Origin: Plumapathes pennacea
Lineage: Eukaryota > Cnidaria > Anthozoa > Antipatharia > Myriopathidae
DNA: 64,000 nucleotides
Assembly (NCBI GenBank): GCA_964036295.1
Contig: OZ038464.1
Coordinates: 2,608,501-2,672,500, forward strand
Direction: 5' to 3'
The translations under genes were made by a program, and so were the position numbers. Below are positions 10,608 through 22,814 of this stretch, piece after piece. The notes below the pieces were generated by a model. That model was not told the DNA's origin. It was given only the letters and a program-made list of their open reading frames with translations, and did not search any database. Positions within the stretch are counted from its first letter, which is position 1; every line of letters starts with the position of its first letter.

Positions 10608-13600
10608 GTTCCGCGTGTAGAACTTCAAGCAACAAACATTGTTGAGAAAATGAAATTCACCAAAGTAGAAATCAACAACTTTTACAATCTAAAAAATGTT
10701 AATTTGGACCTAAGCAATGGGATTGCACTCATCGTTGGACCCAATGGATCTGGCAAAAGTAACATCATCAAGTGTATTGACTTTCTTGTTCAATACATTC
10801 GGGGTGAAACAGACAAAGACGTAAAAATCTGGGATAACAATCAACCTGAATGGCATATCAAAGTGGACGCAGTGCTAACTAAGGATGAAGTACAACTAGT
10901 CTCTAATTTAAGGGTTTGTTATTTGCTTTTTATGACTGGCATAATTGCTGTACAAATTCAGTGGCCACACAGTGGACAAATAAATCTTCGGGCAGCTCCA
11001 GAGATGTCTGGTCTTATTGAGCAAGTCAATAATGAGCTGCTTCCTAAGTTAATAGAAATCACTGAGGAACGCCCTGGAAATGGCTCGAGGGTGTCCATGC
11101 GTGTGCATCAAGGTGCAGGTAGCGGTGAACTGAACTACTCTTATGACATGTAAGTACGTGAGATTAAAGGTGCAATCAGTATTACTGCAGGCTCACAGAA
11201 AGTTTACTTTTAACTGACACGGCTGTGGAATGCAGGAAAATTGGAAAAAAAATGGCGGGAATTAAAATAATGATGGCACTGTAGAAGGCTTCCTTTATTT
11301 ATTGGAAACAAAAACCTAGTAGGTTGCTTATCAACAGCTTCATTATTGCTACTTTATGTGTAACATCGGGAACAACATGGATATTCATGTTTCCGCCATG
11401 TCTGTCCGACTATATCGCATTTGGTGACACACACTCACTTACTATTGTTACAGGACATTGATCATACTTTAAAAGACGAAGCACGATCACGCTGAAGAAC
11501 GCTAGGCCTCTAACTAATCGCAACTAACGCCTTCTCTTCTATTTTGCATATTTTCTTGGAATTTTTCAATAGTCGTATGCATTTGCCAAGTGAGCAACAA
11601 ATGAAGAAAGAGAGGGAATGCATCTTGGCTACTTTCCAAAGCCTATTTGATGACAGTACATTTGCAGTTCTGGATCATAGCGGTAAGTTAATAAACGCAT
11701 GCCTATACTATGACATACTAGAAATACGATAATCGCAGATATCTCCTCGCTCAGTAGTGGGTTTTCGGAAAGCGGGATTCTTGTTTATTTTCCGCTCGGA
11801 GATTATTTAAATTTTTTTTGCAAACCACGGCTGTGTAGCGACGTCACCAGTCGGCCGCTAAAAAAAATCTTTGTCACACGGCAGTCTGGTTTAGTTCAGA
11901 CAACGTGCACAGTCTGCAATTTTCGTAGACACTAGCTGAACTTCAAAATTCGCTGAGAAAACATTTACACGCAACTACAGAATACTCCCGAGGCTTGAAA
12001 GCCAAGCAAAGTCGATCTTGGACACCGAAATTTTTATGAATTTCAAGAAAAGCCGCGATTTCTCCAGCCAATGCTTTATCCTAACCACATACGTGTATGT
12101 TTTTTTGTGTGTGTGTGTGCGCCAAATTTAGAACCGTCAAAGCGATTCGCTTGTTTACACGCTTTCGAAGTCTCGGAATCGTGTGAATTTTGGCAGGGAT
12201 TCAATTTTGAACACAACAACTTTTCAAACTGCGTTTGACGATTTTAAAATCTTTGACAGAAAAAAGAAACCAAGTCACTAAATAATACAAGGTCCGATTT
12301 TATTGAGCGAGCAAACCCGATCACTAAATAATACAAAGTCCGATTGTGTTGAGCGAGTATCTTACGGGGGTCCCGCTAGTAGACATATTGTTTAATTTGG
12401 AAAGCAATGGCCGGATATTTTCTACTTTAATAGCCTTCAAAAAGCAAAAGCATTTTAACCCGGTTACATTTTATCCTTGAATACAGTGTGCCAACAAACG
12501 CGGCGACAAAACTTCACAGCATGTGTCAGACTGTCAATGAAATTATGCAAACATGTCAGGAATCGATAGTGACTAAAAGAACACACGAGTGACCACGAGT
12601 GACCACGAGTGACCACGAATGACCACGAGTGACCACGAGTGACCACGAGTGACCACAAATGACCACGAATGACCACGAGTGACCACGAATGACTACGAGT
12701 CAAAATAAGCTCCTCACGTGACTGTAACGTCATTTTATTGTCATTTTAAATTTAAAACGCAATATCATGCACCCATGTTAAAGTGTAAAAAATTTACTAG
12801 CGTCACTTTAAAAAACAAACACTTTGAAGAAAACGCCGACCACAAGGCGTAAAGTACACACAAATATGTCCCTTGCGTGATGAATCACGTGTCAGCGTCG
12901 GCTCTAGACAACGTGACACAGCTTGCTGTATTTAACTCAAACTCGTGACCCTACCGAACAGATTTGGCTCTTTTAATTAAGTCGTGGGAATTGCTCACTA
13001 AATTCACATGGCGTGGGAACCTACATATGATTGGCTGATCGCAGAGATAAGGCTGCTGAGATGTCAAAAAAATTTGCATTTCTGGTCCTCTTGCCATGGA
13101 AGTCCGGATAAAAAAAACGGAAAGATTTTACTCCGAAAAAGTACGACCAAACTAAGACAACGAAAAGACCTAAGGCTGGAGTGAAGGACGCGGAGGTTAT
13201 TACTATCGGCGACGTGGAAAGTAAATAGGGAACCGGCGGAAGAACAGAATTTCAGTAACTGAACAGAAACGTGAGAAAGATGCTGCAGTGAGACGCCGAA
13301 AGTGATGATTCTGAATCACTACCAAATGCTGCACAGCAAAGTCCCGGCAGTCGATTGTATTTAGTAAAACTTTTCAGACTCGGGGACACCCGATAATCCG
13401 GTCATATTACAGCTTATGTTTAAAACAGTATATAAATAAAATTGATGTCACAGTCACGCGAAGGACTTAATTTAACTCTTGGGGCCAGTTGTTCAAAGTG
13501 TGAATAGTGGATAAGTGTTAAAATTTAGCCTTATAGTATCAACTGGATAAGAATTTCTCCTGTGGATAGCGCTATCCACTCTTTGAACAACTGGGCCCTG

Positions 13601-16600
13601 GTCGTTTGTAGCCTGTTCAGTGAGTTGGTAATGACGTCACTGTCACGCTATTAATACTTTACGCCTTGTGGTCGGCGTTTTCTTCAAAGATTTTGTTTTA
13701 CACTTCACGAGCGAGTGATTTTACATTTTATATTTAAATGATATTAAAATGACGTCACAGTCACATGAGGAGCTTATTTTGACTCATGGTCACTCGAGGT
13801 CACTCGTAGTCACTCGTGGTCATTCGTGGTCACTCGTGGTCACTTGTCACTCGTGGTCATTCGTGGTCACTCGTGGTCACTCGTGTGTTCTTTTAGTCAC
13901 TATCGTCAGGAATCGGATGACACAATCTTGCACGAAGGCACTCTGAAATAGCTTTGAAAACCAGTGAAAAGATAACAGTATAATCCTACTTGGCCTTCAT
14001 CACAGTTCCCGGGGCATCAAACGACAAAATATACGGCAATTGTTGAAATACCATAATGATAACACAACCGTCGTTTAACAAAAGTGTATTGTACGTTAAT
14101 TGATGTAAATTTTCAAAACTCACCGGTTCCTGAAAGCCATAGCTTTAGCTCTTTTCCAGCAAAGGAAACAACCCAAAACACTATTGATTACGACTTCAAT
14201 GATTTCAAAATACACTGTATAGAGCAGTCCTCATACAGTACGAAAATTCCACTTTCCATTGTATTGTGTTGTCATCTTGTCAAACTTGGATTCTGAAAAC
14301 TGCATTCCTGTTATTGCGAAAGGTGAAATTTCCCACGGTGATTGTTCGATTTCCACCGACTGTATTTTGCTATTCCTTTCTGAAGAAGTGTCTGCGTTTT
14401 AACACAATACTGGCGTCTGGGATTGTGTTCAGGTCGACCAGTTGGGCCTTAAAGAATCTGTTTTACGTCTAGTAGAGCTTGCCTCCCATGCACTGGCAAA
14501 ATATCCGGGAAATTTACAGCCGTCCGTCGAACTGCTTGGCCTTGTATCTGCATCTTCTTGTACAAAATCACTTCAGTTCGTACTCTACCGCATGTCACCA
14601 AGAAAATGGCGGTTTACAGTTAAGCTGCCGATGTATCCTCGCCTGCTGTGGTCGCTCGACGCGGAGGGCCTTGGGACGAGGTCGTATCGCACACACAAAC
14701 ACACAAACACACGAACATTAGATTTCGAGATGGCGACACGCTTGGAGTCGGCGATAATACTACTGCATTAGCGTCGTGAGTATTTCCCTCACTTCGTTCG
14801 AAGATTACATACTTACTAGAAATACGATAATCGCAGATACCCCCTCACTCTGCCATTGATGGGACTTTTACTTTGGTAACTCCCAACAAGAGTAGCCTTT
14901 GTTTTACCGAAATGTTGACTCGATCTTTTCTTCGAACTCAAGTGCTACACGCAAAGGAAGGAGAAAAAGAATGGTGTGTGTTATACTTTTGCGTTGAAAA
15001 AAGAATCGATTGCGTGACGAAGTACGTATTTCCCACGGTCGGCACGTCAAATTAATTCATGCAGTCTGCCAAGCACGTTCTCAAAATTTAATACTCAAAG
15101 TTTGAAGTTGGTCGGCCGTCGTAGTACGGGAATAAAAGAACACTGATTTTCCAATTTTGAATTCATAGGCAGTACAATTAAATAGGCTTCCTGTGCGATT
15201 TGTTTTTACTCTGGACTGCATGCACCAGATTCAGACATGCATATTTAATAGGCTCGAATTGTTTTGTATGTGAACCCACTCAAAACAGCAAGATTTTCCC
15301 CAGAATCAAAGCAAAACTTGAACAGTTTACTTCAAATTATACACGGGCTTCAGACCCAGTAATACTTCTAAGGGCTTGTGAACGATTCTCGCTGCAATCA
15401 CCGCGTGTCAGATTACAGAAAAATAAGACATCTGACTAAATCATTCAAGACTCCAAGTTCCGATTGCTCTGAGCGAATACGGTAGCCGAAACTGGCGACA
15501 GAAGCGTAGTAAAACAATACTTCGAGGGGAAATGATCAGCATACAGATTTTAATACATTCTTGAAGTGATCAAGTTACAAGCTATACGGGATACAATATA
15601 TTTGTCACGGTGATTGTTCGGTTTCCACTGACTAACCTTTGTTGCTTGTCCTTTCTAAATAAGTATCTGAGTTTAACACAAAACGGCGTCTGAAGCTCCC
15701 GATTTGCTTTCAAGCGCTGTTCCCTTTGCGGAGTTGTCTGTGTTACCCGCTTCTGTTCATGTCGCTTTTGGTCGGCATTCATGCGCTGTTGTCTTTGCGG
15801 AGTCTTCTCTTCGGCCCGCTTTTTCTCCTGAAGGTCCCGATTCGCTTTCAAGCGCTGTTCTTTTTGCGGAGTTGTCTGTGTTGCCCGCTTCTGTTCATGT
15901 CGCTTTTGGTCGGCATTCATGCGCTGTTGTCTTTGCGGAGTCTTCTCTTCGGTCCGCTTTTGCTCTTGAAGTGCCTGTTCGCTTCTCTTTTGAAGACGAG
16001 CTTCGCGAGACCGTTCTGTTTCAAGTTTTCTAGCTTTCAAATTCATTTTCGTGAACGCAGTTACGTACAATTGTTGATTCGTTCAAATCTTTCTCAAAAA
16101 CATGGCGGTGACGCTAGTCGATAATGATTACGTCATTGCCTTATTTGGACATTGCCTTAGGCACCTGGCCTAAAAAGGTCGCATCGCACAAACAAACAAA
16201 CACACACACAAATACACGAACATTAGATTTCGAGATGGCGACGCGCTTGGAGTCTTCAGATGAGCCGACTATGCTGCATTAGCGTCGTAAATATTTCCCT
16301 CACTTCGTTCGGGGACAATTGCACGCAAATAGTCCGTACCAGAAAAAGAAGCACTATTTCTGTGATTTCTTTTGATTTCCTAGTTTAACTATGTAAGACG
16401 ATTTATTATATGGACACGAGTGTTTTACTGGAAAATATACTGGGCGTAAAATCCATACGAAACTACATCTGGGACCCGAGTGGCGTATTTTCCATATGTG
16501 AGGATATCGTTGGCATCATTTCCCGCTTTTGCACGGTTGTTTGTGCAATTTCTCGTAAAACACTCGTGTCTAATATAACTAGAAATACGATAATTGCAGA

Positions 16601-19600
16601 TACCCCCTCACTCTGCCATTGATGGGACTTTTACTTTGGTAACTCCCAACAAGAGTAGCCTTTGTTTTACTGAAATGTTGACTCAATCTTTTCTTCGAAC
16701 TCAAGTGCTACACGCAAAGGAAGGAGAAAAAGAATGGTGTGTGTTATACTTTTGCGTTGAAAAAAGAATCGATTGCGTGACGAAGTACGTATTTCCCACG
16801 GTCGGCACGTCAAATTAATTCATACAGTCTGCCAAGCACGTTCTCAAAATTTAATACTCAAAGTTTGAAGTTGGTCGGCCGTCGTAGTACGGGAATAAAG
16901 GAATACTGATTTTCCAATTTTGAATTCATAGGCAGTACAATTAAATAGGCTTCCTGTGCGATTTGTTTTTACTCTGGAAGGCATGCACCAGACTCAGGCA
17001 TGCATATTTAATAGGCTCGAATTGTTTTGTATGTGAACCCACTCAAAACAGCAAGATTTCTCCCAGAATCAAAGCAAAACTTGAACAGTTTACTTCAAAT
17101 TATACACGGGCTTCAGACCCAGTAATACTTCTAAGGGCTTGTGAACGATTCTCGCTGCAATCACCGCGTGTCAGATTACAGAAAAATAAGACATCTGACT
17201 AAATCATTCAAGACTCCAAGTTCCGATTGCTCTGAGCGAATACGGTAGCCGAAACTGGCGACAGAAGCGTAGTAAAACAATACTTCAAGGGGAAATGATC
17301 AGCATACAGATTTTAATACATTTTTCTTGAAGTGATCGAGTTACAAGCTATACGGGATAGAATATGTTTGTCACGGTGATTGTTCGATTTCCACTGACTA
17401 ACCTTTTTTGCTCGTCCTTTCTAAATAAGTATCTGAGTTTAACACAAAACGGCGTCTGAAGCTCCCGATTTGCTTTCAAGCGCTGTTCCCTTTGCGGAGT
17501 TGTCTGTGTTACCCGCTTCTGTTCATGTCGCTTTTGGTCGGCATTCATGCGCTGTTGTCTTTGCGGAGTCTTCTCTTCGGCCCGCTTTTTCTCCTGAAGG
17601 TCCCGATTCGCTTTCAAGCGCTGTTCTTTTTGCGGAGTTGTCTGTGTTGCCCGCTTCTGTTCATGTCGCTTTTGGTCGGCATTCATGCGCTGTTGTCTTT
17701 GCGGAGTCTTCTCTTTGGCCCGCTTTTTCTCCTGAAGTTTCCGATTTGCTTTCAAGCGCTGTTCTCTTTGCGGAGTTGTCTGCGTTACCCGCTTCTGGTT
17801 CATGTCGCTTTCGATCGGCATTCATGCGCTGTTTTCTTTGCGGAGTCGTTTCTTCGGCACGCTTCTGTTTATGATGCTGTCGATCATAACAGGATTGTCG
17901 CCTTTTCTCGAGACGAATTTGGCGTTGTTCGCTCGTTTCACGATTTCGCCTTACTCGTGACTGTTCCCTTCTTATTTGAAGACGAGCTTCGCGAGACTGT
18001 TGTGTTTCAAGTTCTTCAGTTTTTAAGTTTTCCATTTTCGTGAACGCAGCTACGGTATATTGTTGCTTTTTTCAAATCTAAATGCTTCGTTCAAATCTAA
18101 TTTCTCTTATTCGGAGTAAAACTACAGGCCAGAGCACACGTGATCGATCCGGCCTTTGTTATTGGTTAGCAGGGTAACCGCGCCTAAAGTCGTACGCCAG
18201 ACTGACAGACAACGTTAAATTTTGAGATGACGACCCGCTTGGAGTCAGCAAGTAAGGCGGTATAAAGCGGTATTACTGCATTAGTGCCGTGATTAATTCC
18301 CTCACTTCGTTCAGGGATAAAAAGAAAATTACACGGCGGCTTGAAGTTATGGATTTTATTTTCTCGTGGTAAAAACAACATTTTACTCACTCGCGAAGCG
18401 CTCGTTTGTAAAATATTGTTTTTACCACTCGAAAATAAAATTCATATCTTCGCGCCGCCGTGTAATATCCTCTATATGTATAACACCGAAAATATTCAAG
18501 AAACGTAAGGGAAGATGTGAGTGTTTTTGGTCGCCTTCCTAGCTCAAAATGCACAATAATACGTGCGTTATCATTGCAAAATAAGAGTTTGATAAGAATA
18601 TTCGTCCTCCAGTTTCTTGGAGAGTTTTGCGAATTACTTCGATGTTACAGTGAAAGATGCCTGTCATCAATATCTTCAAGGAAGTGGCGAAAAATTCTCA
18701 ATTACGAATAAATTGTGCTGGTACAATAATTGTTTATTTTTACAGTAATCATTAGTCGAGTTTACAGCGGAAACCCTCCTAATGTTTTGTAAATTTGCTT
18801 CGATTAAGTTCAGCCAAATAAATACAGCGTCTGAATCAACAGACGAAATCGTTAAAGAAACCCTCTCACTGTAGATGCTTTGCGCGCCCATGTTTATATT
18901 TACATCCAGAGCTCAACTTTCCTGAGGCGCCCACGTTATGACTGATCAATCTGACTGTCGCTGCTTGCCGTATTCAATACACTTTCTGAGTTTGTGCTGA
19001 TTTATTTTGCGATAAAACGCATAAAAAACACGAGAAACCGCTATTTTCTTATGATACGAAAACGGCCGCCATCAATCATTGGGCGCGCAAAGCTCGGTTC
19101 ATGAAAAGATCGGCGTCTGAACTGAACCTGACAAATTTAGAGTGAGCCTTTATAATAATGTATCTTCTCTTGCTATTTTATTGTAAAAATTATTGTTAAG
19201 CGCTTTGGACAATTAGTGGATTTATCGCTGTATACATATTATTTATATTATTATTATTATTGATATTGTTGTTGTTGTTGTTGTTGTTAATACTATTATT
19301 ACGTATTATTTTCGTATTTCCGCTGACCGCGAATACTTTTGCTTTCCACGTGCTTATCCTTATGTCAAACGGCCCGGTTCAAGGAACGAATTCCATTTTC
19401 CTATGCGTCATGCTTATAACACGCTGGTCTATATGTACTTGTACTTGGCTTGTATCTATGCTTATTTCGTTCGTGTAAACCAGACTATACAGTGTAATAC
19501 ATAATTGTATAATTCTACTCAGGATACCATACCAAGATCTCTGATCTGGTGGCTAATGAAAAGTGGCACCTAATCGATGAAGTGACGCTCGATGGCGTAC

Positions 19601-22600
19601 ACTACAACAGCTCGAGTGGCCCTTTCAGTATATTGAGAAAGTCACTTGCCTTTTCAAGCTGGATGCACAACTTCCCAAGTACGACCGGGGAATTGTTATC
19701 TATTGCTGAAAAAGTGTTCTTCGACGCGAGGGCGCTATCGTCGTCACTAGGGAAAGAGATAGTTAAGCATTTGTTAGAAAATAGCCTCTGCATCTTGCCA
19801 CAAAGCAGAGAACTGGAAACTAAAAACAAGTTTTCGCTTGATGTAAAGAAAGCTGAAAGAATGCTGATCCAAGCAAGTATCAGGTACACGTGCAAGCTAC
19901 TTATCAGTTTTAGGAAGCAAGTAGATCAGTTTCCCAAACTTGCACGCGCATCCATGCGTGGAGCAGAGCTTTTACGCGCCAACAGTAATTACGACTAACG
20001 ATTCTTGTTAATTGGATGTAAACCGGCTGTCACTTTTGAACGCGGTGAATGCACAGCTTTTCTATGTAACATTAACATCTGGTACAACCTGCATTTCTTC
20101 GACGACAGTTTAAAGTTTGTAAAAAGAAAAACGGCAGATTTGGCCGCCAAATTAACAATTTCTGTTTTGCGTGCGTCTTTTTTTTTTTTAACAGTACGAC
20201 ACTACTAAATTTAAAATTAAAGCATGTTGCAACCACGGCGCATCCTACTGAACTAAAACTACTCAGGTCAAACAGCAAAACATACTATTTTATTTTATAC
20301 TATTTTATTTTAGGAATTCTCAATTCTTATTGTTACTATAGCTATATTATAGCTATTTCTGCTCTCGTTCGACAATGAAATATGCTAAAAAACGTATACT
20401 TTTCAACTCTTCAAGTTTTTGAGTGGTTTATTTTTCACGTCGTATCTTTGATTTGCAGTGAAAATAATCAGAAGGATCGATTTACCAGTGTTACAAAAGC
20501 TCTAAAATCCTTTTGTGGCCTCGACATCTATGTGCGTGAAAAGAAGTTTGACTTTCGACATACAAACAAGAATACTGAAAGCGATGTAAAAGACTTTGTA
20601 TACGCGCTTGAACACAGAAAAGAAAGGCAAATCCAATGGCGCGGAATCCCAATTGATGCGGAAGAAAGCCTCCTGAACATTGCAAAAGAAGTTGGTGAAC
20701 AAAAGAAAAAAGAGCCGTCTTGGACAGGTAGCTTACAGGTGTTAGTGACACGAACGATGCCAACCAATGGTCCACCTTACAGCATCACAACTCCACTGTC
20801 AGGACTCAGCGGTGGTGAGATTGAGCTTCTCATGACTCTTTGTGCTGTCCATCTGTCTGGAGCCGACACCGTTTTCCTTGATGAGCCAGGACACTCATTT
20901 CATCCCCCAATGCAAGCCCAGTTGAGACGCTGGCTGGTGACACACCGACCACGTGATCAAACATGTGTAGTGGTCAGCCACTCGACGGAATTTGTCAGTC
21001 CCGAGTCCTTAAGCTGTCTGTACCACATGTCCTTTGTTGGACGGGGATTCACACCATTCAGATTACGCCTGGTCGGCCATGACGCATCACTGACAGACGT
21101 GACTACATCTGACAAAAAGGAAGAATCAGCGTCAGTGAAAGAAGTAAAAACTCCAGATCCATCTGGTGACAGAAACGTACCTGACAAGGACACAGAATCC
21201 GTGTCGAGTGAAGAAAACGAACAAACTACAGGACTATCAGGTAACATCACTGCCTCTGACAACAGCGAACAAGAATTAACATCACCAAGAAAAGAAGAAC
21301 ATAATTCACCGTCATCAAGTGATGGAAGTGCTTTTAAGAAGTACCAAGAATCAGCCTGCGAGAAAAAAGTCCAAGCTTCAGAGTCAGAGGTTACCTTTAC
21401 TCAAGAAAGTATAACCATGCTGATGCGACCAGACATGCGCAAAATGTTCTTCGCCACCGGTCTATATTTTGTGGAAGGAGAATCAGACAAGAGAGTTCTT
21501 TCAGCAGTGCGGGATATATTCATGAAAGAAGCAAGTGACATTATGGAGAAAAGCAAAGACCCAAAAAAGATTCGCCAAGCCATGAAAGTTGAAGAATTGG
21601 ATCAGTGGGATATCCTGACTCTTGGTGGGTGTGGAGATGCCGTCAAAGCTTACAAAGCTGCAACAGAACTACAGATCCCATGTGCCTTTGTCCTAGATAT
21701 TGATGCAATTACAGTGAAGCATGGCAGACAAGTCCAACCCTTCAATAAAGCCAACTGGAAAAAGTCTAAGTTGTTCAAAGGGCTAAGAGGAAAGACAGAG
21801 AAAGAGAAGAAGGACAAGGATTCCCTTCCCTTTGCTCAGACTTTGCTAACAGAAGTCGAAAACGCCTTTCAAGAAGCTGGAAACTCGGGAAACGCGTTAC
21901 AAAATGCACGTGATGCGCTGAAAACGCAAGGTTTTTTCATTTGGGAAGGTGATCTTGAGTCAGTGATTTGTGACACTCCAACGATGAGAGTCAAGCTCTT
22001 GGAAATGAAGAACTTCTTGAAGGTTGTAGGAGAATATCGTAACTGTTCTTCATTTCATGGCAGTCGCAATTCCATGTCAGTGAAAGAGGCACAGGACAAC
22101 TATGACGACAAAGTTTTGGCAAAATTACTTCCTTTGGCGCAAGGCCTTGTCGATGAATTGGAAGGCACTCGAGAGCGAATTGCCGAAACTACAACAGAGC
22201 CAGTAACTGGCAAAGCACTGGAGTTGATCAACCAAATCAACAAGAACAAGCAGGTACTGACAAATCACGACATGTTTGTTACAAGGGGAACCAAAGGAAA
22301 GGAGTCAATCAAGGATCCAGCAACAGGGAAGCAAGGTACTTCTGCGATGAAGTCCGAGACAGCAGCAGTTGCAGAATCAAATTCCCTCAACAGTTCAAGC
22401 GATGAACCAGACCCAACAAAGCAGGTGACTTCTGGTAAAGTCGAAAGATCAAGTTCCCAAAGTAAAGCACAAACCAGTTCAAGCAGTGAACAAATGCCAC
22501 AACAGCGGGTGACTAGTGCAGAAAATGAGGCACCCACGAATAGAAATCGGTTTAGAACTGAGGAGCAGGAGACACTGTTCTGGAACCTCATAAAGCGGAA

Positions 22601-22814
22601 ATTGCATGATGAGGGAGGCTGGACGAAGATGCCGTTGGAGACCCTGACAGAGGTCGTGAGAGTTTGTCTGCAGTCTGAACCAAGCCCCCTGGCGGATCTC
22701 TGCAGGTTTATGAAGCAGATACAACGCAAAGGGAAGAAGAGAAAGCGAGAATTTTCTCAGGACTTGCTCAGCAGAATTCTCAATTTAACAGATGATGATG
22801 ATATGGACGATTAG
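10608..22814 (+). CDS. OLD-like ABC ATPase-TOPRIM nuclease
   Basis: Probable ATP-driven DNA nuclease of the OLD (overcoming lysogenization defect) type, the family of GajA in bacterial Gabija defence. Coding blocks from ATG 10650: 10650-11149, 11573-11682, 19523-19883 and 20459-22814, totalling 1108 codons with phases agreeing. Visible motifs: Walker A GPNGSGKSN (residues 30-38), ABC signature LSGGE (440-444), Walker B VFLDEP (Asp465, Glu466) and switch histidine VVVSHS (His498). The TOPRIM domain follows, with Glu663 in FVEGESD and Asp737/Asp739 in VLDIDAI. A Ser/Glu/Lys-rich linker of about 110 residues separates the two domains, and a low-complexity stretch and acidic DDDDMDD tail end the protein. 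The coding exon starts at an acceptor at 10608 and stays open upstream of the ATG, so a 5' exon may exist. The end of block 3 is uncertain: CAG|GTACAC at 19883 fits phase, and the site at 19920 is the alternative. Confidence 0.85.
12565..13904. mobile_element. Mutator-like foldback element with 10-bp TSD
   Basis: The ends are GATAGTGACTAAAAGAACAC and its exact reverse complement. Perfect 10-bp direct repeats GTCAGGAATC flank it (12555-12564 and 13905-13914). The inverted arms run about 250-300 bp (to about 12857 and from about 13660). Each arm carries a minisatellite of GAGTGACCAC units, then CAAAATAAGCTCCTCA and CGCCGACCACAAGGCG. Long terminal inverted repeats with a 9-10-bp target duplication are typical of non-autonomous Mutator-like elements. 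No transposase is inside. Minisatellite frames of the SLVVTRGHSW type are not genes. Confidence 0.8.
13482..13598. mobile_element. Small MITE nested in the foldback element
   Basis: About 117 bp with inverted ends GGGGCCAGTTGTTCAAAG and CTTTGAACAACTGGGCCC, and an internal GTGGATAGCGCTATCCAC palindrome. It sits in the core of the larger element, so it is probably the later insertion. The target duplication is not clear. Confidence 0.65.
14680..14805 (+). repeat. Repeated module, copy 1 of 3
   Basis: Runs from a CACACAAACACA tract through ATTTCGAGATGGCGAC and CGCTTGGAGTC to TTTCCCTCACTTCGTTCG. Similar modules occur at about 16170-16310 and 18195-18320, each next to the tandem-duplicated segment. 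It is probably one end of the duplicated mobile element. Confidence 0.6.
14813..16090 (+). repeat. Tandem duplication unit A (~1.76-kb period)
   Basis: Begins ACTAGAAATACGATAAT and matches 16573-18075 almost base for base over its first 650 bp, at an offset of 1763-1766. It includes the antisense basic coiled-coil reading frame. Low divergence implies a recent duplication within the intron. Confidence 0.8.
15582..16070 (-). pseudogene. Repeat-encoded basic coiled-coil ORF, mobile-element fragment
   Basis: A 162-codon frame rich in Arg, Gln, Lys and Glu, made of a 44-46-residue unit (KTPQRQQRMNADQKRHEQKR) repeated twice. REARLQ/QRRL-type repeats like this precede the enzymatic part of some cnidarian Helitron-like and other DNA elements. 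No nuclease, helicase or other enzyme domain follows it here. I regard it as a fragment of a mobile-element protein. Assignment to Helitrons is from memory of the style and is not proved. Confidence 0.45.
16411..16572 (+). mobile_element. MITE with ACACGAGTGTTTTAC ends
   Basis: About 162 bp with ends GGACACGAGTGTTTTACTGG and TTTCTCGTAAAACACTCGTG. An opposite-orientation relative lies at 46867-47033. Shared internal text includes TCCATATGTGAGGATATCG and TGCACAAACAACCGT (or complement). Non-autonomous. Confidence 0.7.
16573..18075 (+). repeat. Tandem duplication unit B
   Basis: Second copy of the segment at 14813-16090, longer because its antisense coiled-coil region carries extra 44-46-residue units. 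The short MITE at 16411-16572 lies between the two copies. Confidence 0.8.
17348..18035 (-). pseudogene. Second copy of the coiled-coil mobile-element ORF
   Basis: Same protein style as 15582-16070, with more repeat units and an added N-terminal part (ETQQSREARLQ). It is no longer one uninterrupted frame, so it is a broken copy. No catalytic domain is attached. Confidence 0.45.
18328..18468. mobile_element. Hairpin MITE with ATTACACGGCG ends
   Basis: The ends are ATTACACGGCGGC and GCCGCCGTGTAAT. The arms include GGATTTTATTTTCTCGTGGTA and its near complement, with a short central loop. A relative lies at 46705-46850, and half copies lie at about 33840-33912 and 39840-39912, just after TPR-CHAT genes 1 and 2. 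Confidence 0.7.
18850..19105 (+). mobile_element. MITE relative of 55522-55783, left end intact
   Basis: Starts AAAGAAACCCTCTCACTGTAG and matches 55522-55783 through ATGCTTTGCGCG and GTATTCAATACACTTTC to the ATGGCCGCC region. The right terminus is diverged or lost. Confidence 0.65.
19236..19295. repeat. TTA/TTG trinucleotide microsatellite
   Basis: A run of TTATTATTATT followed by seven or so GTT units, about 230 bp before exon 4 of the OLD-like gene. Confidence 0.85.

Larger units (their letters stand above)
11683..19522. other. 7.8-kb repeat-filled intron of the OLD-like gene
   Basis: This lies between GTAAGT at 11683 and the acceptor before 19523; both flanking exons fit in phase 1. It contains a Mutator-like foldback element, a tandem 1.76-kb duplication with basic coiled-coil frames, several hairpin elements and a TTA/TTG microsatellite. 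The motif ACTAGAAATACGATAAT occurs three times (11719, 14817, 16579). No exon of the host gene was recognised inside. Confidence 0.7.

Noticed and set aside
10914-10961. Possible 48-nt intron inside the first coding block of the OLD-like gene
   Set aside because: GT and CAG flank it, but 48 nt is very short, divisible by three and free of stops. Treated as coding, though RNA-seq could change this.
12464-12733. Frame with SLVVTRGHSW repeats (also 13749-13946)
   Set aside because: Encoded by the minisatellite in the foldback arms.
20005-20278. Extra exon between blocks 3 and 4 of the OLD-like gene
   Set aside because: Block 3 ending at 19883 joins block 4 at 20459 in phase, with family-like text across the join. 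No exon with matching phase and sites was seen between them.
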